The notes beneath the pieces were generated by a model that was not told the DNA's origin, searched no databases, and was given only the letters and a program-made list of their open reading frames with translations. Source: Prostheceraeus crozeri (lineage: Eukaryota; Platyhelminthes; Polycladida; Euryleptidae). From it: 64,000 nucleotides of DNA. Shown piece after piece: positions 31,640-44,065 of the stretch. Position 1 is the first letter of the stretch; each line of letters starts with the position of its first letter. The translations under genes and the position numbers were made by a program. Location: positions 620,001 through 684,000 of the forward strand of contig CAJQUW010011017.1 of NCBI GenBank assembly GCA_907163375.1, read 5' to 3'.

Positions 31640-34600
31640 TTGATTTCAACCTATGATGAACCACCTCCTGTCAAAAACCGTCAACTGCATCGCTGGTTCG
31701 AACCTGCCACGCTTAAACATCTCCCGCATTGACCACATCTGTCGAGATTTGATAAATTTGATTTACTAGGAAATACGAACGAACATTTCCAAAATTACAC
31801 CTCAATGTTTTACTAATATCTTTATTAGAAGCTGTTTGTATCGAACCCCTATCAAATTTGAGCGCAGAATCGAGATTCTTTTGAATAAGAGGTACATATT
31901 CTCACTTACTGTAAACATTTAACTCAAACCATCATATTATAAAAATCATCTCATCATTAAATGTATCGTGTAGGGTTGTCCGATCAACATATTCCCATAA
32001 CAGTAAATCAGATAAATGGAAAAATAAACATACCAAAATAGAAAAACGTTGAATGTCACATTACAATTATAAAACAAACTGTTGACGAGATTCTTAACTA
32101 TCATCAAAGCGGCAATAGACCTTCACTGTGTGTGTACAATGGGAAACGAATCTGACAACCCTAGTACTCACACTGTTCTCATTGCATTTTACATGTTGAT
32201 ACACGAACAGTGATGAAGTTTTGTTAAGTATTAACGTCAGTGCATCATTCGCATCCGCATTCTTCCTGATCCATGCATCCGGGGAGTTTTCTCATCTACT
32301 ATATCATTTTATTGCGTTGTTTATCGCCAAAAAATGTATTTGACTCGAGGAATAGAATATTTTTAGTCTTGGTTTTATTTTCAGTATTTTGAAAATAAGC
32401 CAGGAAGTATCTTCCACACAAGTGTGTTGATCTCGTGTTGATAGTCATGAATTAATGATTACTTTAATCACAAAATAGAAAGTAATTACGGGAGCGAAGG
32501 CTAGGCTACAGAATCACCTTCCTCAGATGGCAAATCAATTTGTCGTGGGAGAATAGCATTACAGAGTGGGTGTTGAAATGATTGAAGGGACAAACCGTAC
32601 TCATCCTTTATTCTGTGCATTCAAAATATCAATTTTAATGATGTGATAATTGACTGAATAGAAACACAATGTAATAATCTCGCTAATGTTATAATAGAAT
32701 GATTATTTTCTGAAAACCATTCGATGCACCTGTCAGTCTTCAATATAAAATTACATATTTTCTAAAACAGAGTATTATTTTGCCGAACTGGCCGCCTCAG
32801 CTATGCTGTGTACTGTAACATGATGCATGGACTGATGCTTAGGGACTTAAGATGTCTTCATCATTAACGTATCATGATGATCCAAGCCTTTAGGGAGAGC
32901 ATAGGATAATCTGTGAATTCACACAAATCGTGAATTTCAAGCATGAGTTCTTTAAAAGACAATTGATGTCGTCGTAACGACAGATACTGCTCTGCATTAT
33001 AAAAACCAATTTTTCATTCAATATTGAAAACAGACAAGCGCGTGGAATGACTTTTAGGAAATTTTAATTTCACAATAACAATAAGTTAGTGATGTCAAAA
33101 TCCATCTTCGAAGAAAACGATCTAATACTGTGGAATTACAACCAATCTCAACGTTTGTGTTAACATGCACCTATGGATTGAGTTCAAACTAACCTCTGTA
33201 CAGGATGGAAAGGTATACAGACATTTAGGATCGATACGCGATGTCATTTATTCCATTGACTTAGAGGAAATAAACCTACAGGTTATTATCCAAGGTTTAT
33301 CTCATAGAAGTAGCGTCAAATCTCCAATCTGACTCAGACCGGACTGAACGACTTCAGAGGTCACAAGTTGCTTTGGCTAGTGAAATACCTGACGGATGTC
33401 TTCATAGGGTCTTCAAATCAACAGATGAGAACTATCCATATAGATGTCTGCCTTTTAAAAAGTTTTTTTACAAAACTTAAATTTTTGAAGCTTGTTTCTT
33501 GATGCTTGCTGCGCTAACTGTGCTATCAATATCGATGACTTTGACATTTCTACATCACTAAATAAAATTGTCACTTGTAGAAAATTGTTGGCAATTGTTC
33601 AAATTCGTACATCTGAATAAATAAGGAGGGATAGGATTTCTCCTCGTTTATTTAGCTTGATGCCAGTTTCATAGGAAAATACTATCCAAGGAAAATCTGA
33701 TGCAGATGCTATAAGGCGCGTATTCGCGTCCCATCTACGGCTAATACCATTGTCGTGACCGCAGAGGGAGATGCTTGCAGATCACTATTGACAATTTTGG
33801 ATAAGGAAATTAACGTATTTTCAGCAATCACTACATTTGATGGGAGACCCTATGAAACGACAAAGTTAGAGACTTAATCGGACTTAGAATTAACTGATTC
33901 TTCAGTTGAACGTGCAGTCTGCCTTGACTTCTTCTATATCATTTTCTCAACGCTTCGGCGCAACAGTCTATTACAAATATCTGTATCCTTCCTATTGTTG
34001 CATGTGCATTTGCTATTGCTTACTCTTGTTGTCGATAGAATGAATCTGAACGAGCACGTTTTCTCACTTAATCCGCAAAGTGCTGTATTCAATTAACTTA
34101 GAATTTTGCGTGCTATTCTTGCTATTCTACCAAATATAATGACACACTGGCTGCTTTGACAACAAGAATGGAAATTATGCCTTTTTTGGAAAATTAATTC
34201 ACGCAAATCTAGAGGATATGATTCCGACCAGCAAGCGCTTAAGCGAGCATTGTTACAAGCTTCTAGCATTTTCATGTATACTTATAGACCATTTCGTGTA
34301 TTGATGATGCTTAATTAATGTTAAACAGACTTGTTGTGCCCAAGGATATTAATGAACTATATTTACCGCATACTTCGCATTTCATAAACAGAGCATAGAC
34401 CATGATTACGAAACGTTTGCTGTGATGCTATTAGACATTCATAATAAATGCAGAACATTTTGCGCATTTATCAATTGTATACATGGTGAGGCAAAGGGCC
34501 GATTATCATAATTGGACAAATCATTATCTTTAAATAACATTTCAAATTACATGTAAAGCACTTGACTTTCATTAGAATTAATATCTTGTGTGCAAGTAAT

Positions 34601-35148
34601 GAAATGTAGTAAAAAGCGATTATAGATGATATAATAGGAAAACAAATAGAAATAAAGCAAGCAACGGTTATATGCAGTGTAGCGAGTATTAAACTTTGTA
34701 TCTACTTTCTACTCTAGTGTATACAGCTCTTAGTGAAATAGATGTGTCATGGTTTAGTGAGTACCATACTACGAACGATTGATAAATTCTAGTGCAATAG
34801 TAGATAAACAAATATATTAAAATTATTTCAATCCTAGAACTAGGAGCGGCTGTGTCTCCATGAAACATATCCTTGGCCTACACATTTGGGCACGTCATAG
34901 TTCAAACAGTTTTCTCTGTACAATCAAACTATAGATGGATTTTCATAGAAATATATGTGGCTTAGTTTTCATCTGAAGCAGGACTGGGATCGGCTGCGAT
35001 TTTGAGCAATATCGAGCAATACGATTTTTTCGCATCTAATTGATGCGCATGCATGAACAACAGAGCTGCCATCATGAACTGATACTGTTGCTACAGTGAT
35101 ATTACTGGTAAACTTTCATTCTGCCATGCTCTGTCTATCTCGTCAATA
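31640..35148. other. No supported gene
   Basis: Intron-like. A B-box-like CTGGTTCGAACCTGCC lies at 31694. A 60-residue minus-strand frame at 34093-34275 is cysteine-containing but has no convincing splice sites. Confidence 0.35.
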
Positions 35149-35240
35149 CATAGAAATCAACAATACCTTAGGAGGTCCTAGAATGGAAATTGCATGAAAA
35201 TCATGGCACACACTGGGGGAAGTTAGTTGGCGCAAAAAGC
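35149..35240 (+). mobile_element. hAT-like MITE, truncated copy
   Basis: CATAGAAAT then CTAGAATGGAAATTGCATGA and GGCACACACTGGGGGAA match the left part of the 5175 and 38570 elements. The right part and its duplication are missing. Confidence 0.5.
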
Positions 35241-36151
35241 AAATTTTACGAACTGGTTTTCTTGTTTTCTGGTTGGCATTGATGTTTATCATGTAATTTT
35301 GTGATCTAGATTGTCGCCCCTTGTCGTGTGCACAAAAGTAATATTGAATTTACAAAATGCGCTTAGCGACAGGATGACAAGGAAAAAAATCCTTTACAAC
35401 GCTCTGTACGTTCATCATTTTGAATTATCGCTGCTATAATCCTTCAAGAGTACAATCAGGCAAACCAACTATTTATGATGTCGATTTACAGAACATGCAT
35501 TACTCCGGCTGAATGCCGAGACCAATAAATCTTCGATTATTCAACTTGCTTATAATGAGCCCCTGTTCAATGCATTTGAACAATTTTCAAAATCTGCGCA
35601 TGATTTTGAATATCAGCTTCCAAAATGTCATCATACTATATCACGTATGTCATTCAATGATTAATTGAAGAGTTCCAGCGACATATCATCTATCTGAGTT
35701 GACTAATTGGACTATCTTCGATACAATGTGAGTTATGAAGCTTGTCACAAAGGTTGGATTGCAAGTTATCTATCTCATTTAGCTAAATCAAATTATTGTA
35801 ACAGGGATGTCGAGTTTGAGCATGGTAGAATATTGTCAGACCAGTCTAGTGGGGTTAACAGTGTAATGTAATGCCATCATTGGAACGATCACTTATTTGA
35901 GCATACTTATTTGTCAGTAAATCATCCTGCTCAATATATACAACTGCAAATGCATTTTTGTTTTTTCAAATCACACAACGATTTTTAGCGAGTATATTCT
36001 TAAATTTCAAGCGGATAATTAACCAATTCCAGTCCTGATCAGATGTACTAAAATATCATTATCTAAATCTTGTCATCGATATCTCTGTTGACAGGATTTG
36101 ACCGCATGACAAATGACGGATTAATCTCATTCCTGGTTGACTCTCAAACCT

Positions 36152-36228
36152 CAGGAAGAACATGTTTAATGAGCGAGGTTGTTGTCTAGACAGGAAGAAA
36201 ATGACTAATGAGCGAGGTTGTTGTCTAA
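36152..36228 (+). repeat. Tandem duplication, two units of about 38 bp
   Basis: CAGGAAGAA.ATG...TAATG followed by AGCGAGGTTGTTGTCTA occurs twice, head to tail, with few differences. Confidence 0.8.
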
Positions 36229-36733
36229 ATTGCCTTCTTTTCAGGCCTATTCCTATCTTGAACCACGACAAACCTTCAGCATATTATTTCTGTGGTGTAT
36301 TCTTAAAAAATTCCCACCAATAATATTTCTAATGGTTTTTATTGTTGTTCTATGAAAAAATGCTTCATGTAGAATCGCAAATAATCTGTCAATATTTCAT
36401 GTCTTCGTATTTGTCAAGTAACGATTTACACGAACTTACTTTGAGACTTCTAACTCCTTCATATTTATGAATGTTAGAATCGAGTAGGGTCTTATTGCAA
36501 AACATTGACTTGACATTTGCATCCAAGTAACAGGAGTTTTATTTAAAATACGTCACAAAATGTTGATGTGCATACAATAAATTCGTACGTAGGTATTGGT
36601 GTATTCGGAAAGCTATTTCAGCGCAGCACTTAGAATTGTAGAAAAGCTTTGAAGCAAAAACGGCAATGCAAACATATGCCTCAAATATAAAAGTAAACTA
36701 ATGAGAAAAATAATGAAAAATCATTTGACTTAC

Positions 36734-36908
36734 CAATCTTCGGCATTTCTTATTCACAGATCGGAACTGATATGAATCAGATTCAGTATAATCTTCAGGA
36801 CATGGAGGCGTCGATACCCGGGTTTCGGCACACGATTTGTGTTCTACAGCTGTCGTTCTCGACGGATACACATGCATGAAAATCGTGTACCAATCCGGAA
36901 TCGGATGC
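36734..36908 (-). CDS. Internal exon of the host gene (175 nt)
   Basis: The acceptor TTTACTTTCTTACAG and the donor GTAAGT bound 58 codons plus one leading base (phase 2 in, 0 out): HPIPDWYTIFMHVYPSRTTA, then VEHKSCAETRVSTPPCPEDY, then TESDSYQFRSVNKKCRRL. It has three cysteines, a PxPDWY opening, and looks like a folded extracellular segment. Exon 46135-46307 ends with AG in phase 2, giving AGG (Arg) at the junction, and this exon hands over in phase 0 to 26012-26071. The open frame extends beyond both splice sites by chance, hence the longer reading frame 36698-37009. Family not recognised. Confidence 0.7.
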
Positions 36909-36962
36909 CTGTAAGAAAGTAAACAATTTGCTAGGCCATTGGTGAAGCCAAAGTAAATTTTA

Positions 36963-37083
36963 TAATGCAGCATTATGTCATGGATTTTTAGGGCAGCAAT
37001 ATCAGACATAGACGAGGCTGCGTCAGCAGCCGAGACTGTCTGATAGTTCTGTCCGCAAAATCCATGATATAATGCTATTGTAT
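36963..37083. repeat. Long hairpin, 121 bp, tip GAGGCTG-CGT-CAGCAGCC
   Basis: Arms of about 58 nt: TAATGCAGCATTATGTCATG...GATTTTTAGGGCAGCAATAT.. with ..TGATATAATGCTATTGTA on the right. It lies 55 bp upstream of the acceptor of exon 36734-36908, so a transcript of the host gene would carry it as a strong intronic stem. Best preserved member of the family. Confidence 0.8.
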
Positions 37084-37604
37084 GTAACTCTTGAGAAGTC
37101 TATGATTCTTAATCTACTTATAATCTACTTTTAATCATTTTGCAATGATACGTTTGAATCTTGATGATTGTGAAGTGTACCTCCAGCCTAAAAAGCACAG
37201 CACATCTGTAACTCGGAGATTTATGAATAAATAGATAGTTTGGTTTCGTTTCAAAATGCTGAAAGGTATCTGACAGATCACGTGACATCGAATATTCTCA
37301 AAATAAGTCTGTTTGAAAATGAAATACAGAGATAAAATTCATCCGTAACTTCATATGCTTACTTAGATTCATGGACACAATAAGATACCAACATATTTTG
37401 TCAAAACAGGCCTACCTTTTCTTTGAGTCTTGTGCATTTAGCTTAGAAGATGCTAATCTTTTGGTATAAACAACCTTCTACGGATCGAAGGCCAGTCTAA
37501 TACCGCAAGCCGAATTATCAAATAATCACGAAAAATATATATTTTAAGGTGGGAAATTGAAGCTGAATTGAAGCTGTTGTTATTTTTTTCTAAGCCAATA
37601 TATT

Positions 37605-38009
37605 TTACGACTGAGCATCGTTATCATCAGGGCACTGCAGATTAGTGAAGTTGAATTCACATTCACATCCATCAGTCATTGTCCCATGTCCACGGGGGTG
37701 CGGGAGGGGACCAGTGTTAATGAGTTGTCCATTTAGAAGCCGGTGAGTCAAAAATCCCATTTTTTTGTCCACGTGGATCATGGACGATCCCTTTAATATC
37801 ATGTAGGTGATACATTATTTCGAAGATTATAAAGAAAAAAAAGATGGCGCTGATTCATTTAAATTTGCCAATGTGACATGCCTCATGACAATCCGTTGAT
37901 GCTGAGTTTGCAGTTCAAACATCGCTTTTATTTGGCTGTATTTGCCTTTGATGTTAAGAATGCCGTGCTGTGGTGAAGTCAGATTTTGGAACGTGATATT
38001 GAAAAGCAC
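37605..38009 (-). other. Coding-like stretch in one frame with central stops
   Basis: Two open segments in the same minus-strand frame: FNITFQNLTSPQHGILNIKG ... RHVTLANLNESAPSFF (38009-37827) and HVDKKMGFLTHRLLNGQLIN ... GCECEFNFTNLQCPDDND (37802-37605), separated by two stops in a T-rich stretch. The second could end at a GTAAAA donor (37611) in phase 2, which would fit the exon at 36734. No acceptor is strong. It may be a pair of optional exons or a dead exon. Confidence 0.3.
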
Positions 38010-38569
38010 TCACTGTTCTAGATCCGAAAATATAAATATATTGTGATTGAATCTACAGAATTGCTCGGGATTTCATTATTTAATGCAAACAATAAGATTT
38101 GATCTAAGAACAGGAAAAACAAACATTCTACAAACAGCTATTGCGAGCTGACATGAAGTCAAACTAACGGAGGATCGAAACACTCACAAGAATTGTTACT
38201 TAAAACGTCAAAAGAAGCCTATGAATTCAACAACAGCTTTTATTACAAAAAATTATTGTACCTCTTCCAACAGACGAATGGTATAATTGAGTTGCTTTAT
38301 TTTCGCAATGGTTTTTCTTAGTAATACTATCTTGCTAATGGGACAGAAAATGATTTCTGATGAGTACCGAGATCATATCCAAGTAACACTTGTCTTCACT
38401 GACTGCTTGATCACTGAAAGTGATTAGGGGTTGCAAGACGAAGGTGCATCTAATTCAGAATGCCATTGGTAAAAATACACTAGCTGAGGACTCATGTCAG
38501 GTGAAAGCTGAACTATAAGTGAACATGCGCTAGATATGCAGGATACTGCTGTGTTACAATAGTTGAGAC

Positions 38570-38811
38570 CATAGAAATAGATTGTTTATCTAAAGTTGAC
38601 TAGAATGGAAGTTGAATCAAGGTCGCGGCACATCCGGGGGAACTAAGTTGGGGCATGAACCACCAATGAAAAGCTAATAATTGCACATGTGACTGATTCT
38701 AACCCAATGAAGTGTATCTAAGTGAAAATGCGTGTGATTTTTGTGCCACCATTGTGTATCGCATAAAGCTTTACTTCCATTCTAGAGGTTTTATTGTTAT
38801 CAATTTCCATG
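38570..38811 (+). mobile_element. hAT-like MITE, copy 2, 8-bp target duplication
   Basis: 242 bp with a perfect 8-bp duplication GTTGAGAC (38562-38569 and 38812-38819). Its ends are CATAGAAATAGATTG and, on the other strand, CATGGAAATTGATAAC. It aligns end to end with 5175-5430, with one internal gap. Confidence 0.85.
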
Positions 38812-38839
38812 GTTGAGACAAGTACGAAAGTGAGTCACT

Positions 38840-39020
38840 GTGGTCTCCGTGGCACAGTGGTTAAGTACTTGGCCTAGCGATCTTTCGGTTCAGAGGTCGA
38901 GTCCTGAAAGTGTCATTGGAAGTCGTCAGGAAGGGCAACTGGACTAAAAGATTTCAAGTCTGACTATGTCAGCACCGTTGAAGCACCCAGCATGGAGGAG
39001 CACTGACGTTAGACCATCAA
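38840..39020 (+). repeat. SINE family A, copy 2
   Basis: GTGGTCTCCGTGGCACAGTG, then CTTGGCCTAGCGATCTT, AGAGGTCGAGTCCTG, the GGAAGGGCA block, and GACTATGTCAGCACCGTTG. Confidence 0.85.
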
Positions 39021-39580
39021 AACACGATAGTTGAGACAAAGTAATTCACAGCATAAAAGTTGAAATGATGCTATTTATTCGTCTACTCGAAAAGTGCAAA
39101 GGCATAAAAAAGTAGTATCTCAGTGATTATTTACATTAAAGAGATAAATATTTAGATATTATTATAAGCAACACATGCAGATGTCCCAATCCACATTGCA
39201 TGCTGCAAATGCATGCAAGTCATTCGCAATTTGTCTAATATTCAACTTAAACTGTATCAAAGTTATACCATTTCTGACTTGAAAGATACAGCAGAAATTG
39301 AACACTTTTCCGGAACATCAAAATCAATTTATTCATCTGATTTCATGACTCAGCAGGGACTGTGGCGACCTCTGTCCTGGATGTCAATTGAAATTTCTTC
39401 AACGATTATATTGACCAGTCAGTGAAAGAGAGGCTAGCAATGGTATGAATTCAATAACAGAGCAAAGTATTTCTCTCGATAACTCACAAGTTACATGAAA
39501 GTCTATCTGATGATGCCTTCACTATCCAACGCCTTCTAATGGCTGATGTTTTGTGTCACGACGCATTCGACTACGTTTAC

Positions 39581-39673
39581 CACAGTACATAGACCGATAG
39601 AAGGCCCTGTCAGATTCATCAATTTGTGATTTATCCACCAAAATCTTGATCGAGAGAGACTCTTGTTCTGTCA
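39581..39673 (-). CDS. Possible exon (93 nt), phase does not fit the main chain
   Basis: An excellent acceptor (CCATCCATCCTTTCAG) leads into a frame open for 48 codons, with a GTAAAC donor after 93 nt (phase 1 to 1): TEQESLSIKILVDKSQIDES then DRAFYRSMYC. The neighbouring exons of the chain need phase 2 here, so it would be an alternative or belong elsewhere. It may also be a remnant of a mobile-element protein, since similar protein-like pieces continue upstream to about 39950 with stops. Confidence 0.35.
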
Positions 39674-39981
39674 CTGAAAGGATGGATGGAATTTGACCCC
39701 CAAATTTTGATTCAAAATGCTTTTATTGAATGGAGGGAACTCTGTCACAATTTGCAGATGGCCTGCACCGTCTTTTCTAAATCACTAAAAAAAGGTTGCA
39801 AATTTCGAGACTGATCTTGAATTCAGCTGACTCATGTGTATTATCAGCTTGAGTATTCCAGATAAATTCACGAACGATCTCTCAGAATACTGATCAAGAA
39901 ATTCAATGCATTCTAAGAAAAACAGCTTTGCCTTCCACTGAGCTTAGGTAAAGAAAGTAAGCTCATAACATTTGCCATCTT

Positions 39982-40132
39982 GAGCGCTTCCGATGACTTT
40001 CATCATATGATGACGTCACTATGCGAAGGATTGCAAAGTACTCTTGCACAAACGATCACAGGCATTCGGATTGCAAAGCTATGAAATGAGATTGAGTAAA
40101 AATGTCTTATGATTAAAGTCATCGAAGGCGCT
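39982..40132. repeat. Inverted repeat, arms about 28 bp
   Basis: GAGCGCTTCCGATGACTTTC...ATCATATGA and its near complement AAAGTCATCGAAGGCGC, about 95 bp apart. Possibly a small MITE. No coding content. Confidence 0.45.
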
Positions 40133-41138
40133 ACCATGACCTTTTTTACTTCCATTCTAACTGGGCATTCAAATCTTCATTTACATGATGTACATATTAC
40201 GCGATTTCTTAATCTACGTTAATAGGCAATATTAACTGCACAAGTCTTTTACATGACGCACATGCAGAAAAAAATACTGATGGTGAAGTTTCAATTGAAA
40301 TATCCAAATATTCTTCAGTTTAATGTCAGATAGATCTGCACACACTACATTACGCGACATCAACGATATCACATTTTCGTTTATTTTCTGGCTTCAGACT
40401 TCACCTTAGAAAATGATATATGATGCGAAAAAAAGTTGCAGACCTAAAATATTTGGATGAAGACGATCTGTCTCCTAAGTACATCCTAAAACACGTCTTG
40501 AATAGAGGCAACTATTGGCAAGATAAAATCCCAATGCAAAATGATACGTCTCTTTTATTCAAAGCGATGAATTTAGTCAATCCAAAAAGGTAAATCTAGA
40601 CGATAATGGAAAGCTGGATGGACGTTTTTCTTAGATGGGTGTCAACTTTTGAGATAAGGAAATTTGAAAGCGATTTAATTCTTAAGTGAAATCACCGTCT
40701 GATTTAAGGAGTGATGACATCAAAATGGGATGAGCTAAGAAACTTTCACACGCTGTTTTTTAATAAACATGAAACCATTTGTCTGAGCATGGCAAATGGG
40801 AGTGAGATGATAAGCGTATTGACGTCAGAGCACTGATTTTATCGACTATATCGACAATGCACCAATTTTTTTCATTTCAATTTGTCATTTTACATTGTTA
40901 CGATAAGAAAAATTCAAATCACGATTGTCTAGTTACTCAAAGGTCATTGGCAGCTGGTTTGAATTTGTAGATAAGAAACAGCTTTGCTGGTCTCCGGAAA
41001 AATAATTCAACGAAAGGAGTCTGTGAACAGATGATGATAGCCTATTGGAAAAGGAAACTGGACAATAATCATCATCTGCAAGAAGACAGCGATGATGAAA
41101 ATGCTTCAAAAATCAATATGCTCATGTATTGTGATGAT

Positions 41139-41740
41139 TAGGGCAACTTTCGTAACCAAAAAACTAGAAATTTTGACTTACAAAAATTCAAAGTTTGACC
41201 TAAAAAAGAGGCAAATTTGTGTGCTAAAAATTGAGCATAAATTCACATAATTACAATCACAGCATTTGCTATTCTTGTTATAGTACAAACACAAGTACTT
41301 TTCAATATTTTCAGGTGCGAAGGGTGCATTTTTAAGAAGTAACTTGTTAATCATTGAAAATGAACGCTCAACGGCAGCTGAGGTTGGTTGGCAGTGCTGA
41401 AGGTCGGGGCAAAGATCTGGAGACACATAATCGCACTTTCAGTTAACAATGCTATCGAGATCGTTTTTTTAGCATTCAAGCGCTTTTTGATGCAAGCGCC
41501 TATGCCCACACAATCGCCCTTCTGTCTAGATCTGAGATGTCATCGCACGCTTCCTTGATGCTGTGCGTTGTACTTTCCATCTTCTGAATTAGATGGGGAA
41601 GAACTTTGGCAGGCTTTAAATGATTGAAATATGATCATTTTGTGAATTATGTGCTCCACATAGAAAAAATCTGGGTACTTATGGGTTATCTCCCCCCAGG
41701 TTTTCAAATTTGTCTCAAATCTGTAAAAATGAATCAATCG
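41139..41740 (-). mobile_element. hAT transposase remnant, C-terminal part
   Basis: The minus strand reads KPAKVLPHLIQKMESTTHSI then KEACDDISDLDRR (about 41600-41500) and, in another frame, HCQPTSAAVERSFSMINKLL then KNAPFAPENIEKYLCLYYNK (41410-41270). The second is the hAT C-terminal dimerisation signature (SxxxERSFSxxxxLL...NIxxxLxLxxN). The left border is perhaps 41139, where TAGGGCAACTTTCGTAACC resembles a hAT end. Several frame changes and stops. No target duplication located. Confidence 0.65.
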
Positions 41741-41769
41741 TCACAAAACCTCAAGTGGACATACTTAGA

Positions 41770-42190
41770 TATATTTTCTACCTACACACAAAAATTTGTG
41801 CAGATCGAACAAGTACTTTTTGCATTAGAGATGATAACGTGAAGTGTAGCGATGTCAACAACCTTCGTCTGTTCGACGCATTATTATTACTCGTGTGTGC
41901 ATTGTTCTCTTTCCGTCCTCGTCTCATTCATTGCTTTTTTAAATCTTTCCACAACCCTACCACACCTTTAAGTTAAGCATATTAATGGAAAGGATGTTGT
42001 CTGGGTCATTATCACTTCAAGAGTTGTCGCGACATGATTTTGTTAAACTCAAGTGCCTTCTGCTCAGACGATGAGGTCAGAAGAAGTCAAATCAAGCTGC
42101 AGACATCGATACACTTCAAGTTATCGCCCCTAATTCAAAAAGTACTTGTTCGATTTGCACTAATTTTGCTGCATAGGTAGAAAATATGCT
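41770..42190. repeat. Inverted repeat, arms about 90 bp
   Basis: Left arm 41770-41858 (TATTTTCTACCTA ... GATCGAACAAGTACTTTTTG ... GTGAAGTGTAGCGATGTC) and right arm 42100-42190 match in inverse. Both arms have the AAGTACTTTTT motif common in hAT subterminal DNA. It adjoins the hAT remnant and may be a separate foldback element. Confidence 0.55.
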
Positions 42191-43525
42191 CACTAACGTG
42201 TGCGTAGAGACTAATGTACTAGACACTAATGGATAATTCAGAAAATAAAATTGATAGTATTTTGAGTATCAATCTGAAGTATAATATCTTCTTATCCATC
42301 CAGGCATCCATTTGATCAGGTGGTAGCATTCATGTCGTCCAAATAGCCCACCCATTTATCACAACAGGGCTTCGACATGGTGTGCAGGTGTAAAAATGTC
42401 ACATTAAGTATCAGAAACATGAAATTTCCATCGTTTGATGTGTTGATCACTAGAAAATGTTGATTTCTGTCGGTTCATTAACTTTTTACAACAAATCCTG
42501 CACATCATTTACCATTTAATAATAAAGACGCAAACATTTTCATTCCGACAATTAAATATGCAATAATACATACTACTCAAAATCGAACATTCCCATTTTC
42601 CATTATTCAGTATCATAAAAGGTAGAAGTGTTGAAATTATTTTTCTTAAGCTCATGTTCTGAATATCATCGTACTGTGCACTGGAATATGATACGAAATA
42701 CAAAACGATTCATTGCTGTTGACAGCAATATTTGAATGAATCTCCCTGTACATGCATTTTCTTTGCCTGAGGCGCGCACTATGTGATCAAGTTGTCGCTT
42801 CTCGTGTGCGTCTTATTAATTTACTATTGGTATTGATGAATTCATTATTTTCATTTTATTTATCTCCAATGATGGAAATGAATCATCAAAATCCTCATGT
42901 GTGTACTCAGATGACTGAGGCTTCTATTACATAGAGCCTTTGACGGATAAATCTGTGTCAACAAGCATATGAAATAAAATCATCGTTGATGCCATCCGAT
43001 CGATCGTTTGCCGCTCCTTTCAAAAGCCAAGATAAGACTCAATTGCACTTCCAACACAGTTCGAATATTGACAATCACACTCTGCTGTTGCTCGGCGGCA
43101 AGTGCGAAAGTGTCTTCCAGAACCTTGCATGTACTTCCCCTGGGGATTGAAATGTGAGTTAAGTCGCTTTAAAGTGCAGTGTTGGTAGAGATTATATCTA
43201 TACCAAGTAAAAAGCGAGTTTTCCTGGAAATGGCTTTCTCAACAACTCTGTCGTTACAAAAGAGGAGATAAATGAATTACCGTGGACTTGGATGTAAGTC
43301 ATAGCTATTTTTAAAGATTGTGTAAAGCGCTCTGAAGATTTTCATGAAAACCTGGACGCTGTGAATTTTAAATAAATGATCGAATCGTCCTTCAATTTAT
43401 AACACGAACTCTCCGTAAGAGCTGAAAGCTAGAAAGCAAGCAGTTCTCAACTTTTATCGATGTAGTGCACAAAAATCAATGTACCTAATCTTCAGAGCTG
43501 TTTAAGTGGAATTTAAGTCAAGTGT
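42191..43525. other. No supported feature
   Basis: Intron-like; short frames only. Confidence 0.35.
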
Positions 43526-43540
43526 TTAACTCTTTCAGTG

Positions 43541-43675
43541 CCATCGGCGACTGTAGTTGACTTCTCCTGGAGTGCCATCGATGACTGCTACAATCGACTT
43601 CTCCTAGAGTGCCATCGGCGACTGCTGTCGACTTCTTCTAGAGTTCCATCGACGATTGTAGTCGACAATCGGCTT
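43541..43675 (+). repeat. Subterminal tandem repeat of the piggyBac element
   Basis: Four head-to-tail copies beginning AGTGCCATCG, AGTGCCATCG, AGTGCCATCG and AGTTCCATCG, each with GACT and TCGACTTCT-like segments. Minus-strand frames here are repeat artefacts. Confidence 0.8.
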
Positions 43676-43876
43676 TCCTGTCTTTGTGACTTTTGCTCTT
43701 GAACTTGACCGAGTGCTATAACTTCGGAATAACATGCAACCATTTCTACGAGTTCGCATGTACACCCAAGAACAATAAAAAATGAAGCGATCGCAGGGTG
43801 ACCAAGCTTGTTGGACCAATCACATTGATTCCATTTCACATTGTCGACTATGGAGCATGACATCATAACAAGCTAG

Positions 43877-44065
43877 ATGAATCGATTCATTTTCTCCGCT
43901 CGTCGTAGAAGAGGTCTCTCGGCAGATGAAGCGGCAGCAATTATCATGGATAGTGACAGTTGAGATGTCAGACTATAGTGCAGATGAGGATCAGGAAACA
44001 GGCCCAAGCACAAACGTTTGCAGTGCAGCATCTTCGCCACCAGAGCCCTCAAGTTTTCAATGGTA
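43877..44065 (+). CDS. piggyBac transposase, N-terminal remnant
   Basis: ATG at 43877 begins MNRFIFSARRRRGLSADEAA then AIIMDSDS, after which a stop and a one-base slip lead into MSDYSADEDQETGPSTNVCS then AASSPPEPSSFQW. The acidic, serine-rich N-terminus with ADEA..IM.SDS and S(D/E)xY is characteristic of piggyBac transposases. The catalytic domain is missing. One frameshift is seen. Confidence 0.65.

Noticed and set aside
41170-41185. GTAAGT donor at the end of the hAT transposase remnant
   Set aside because: It lies after the natural stop of the hAT frame and serves no exon.
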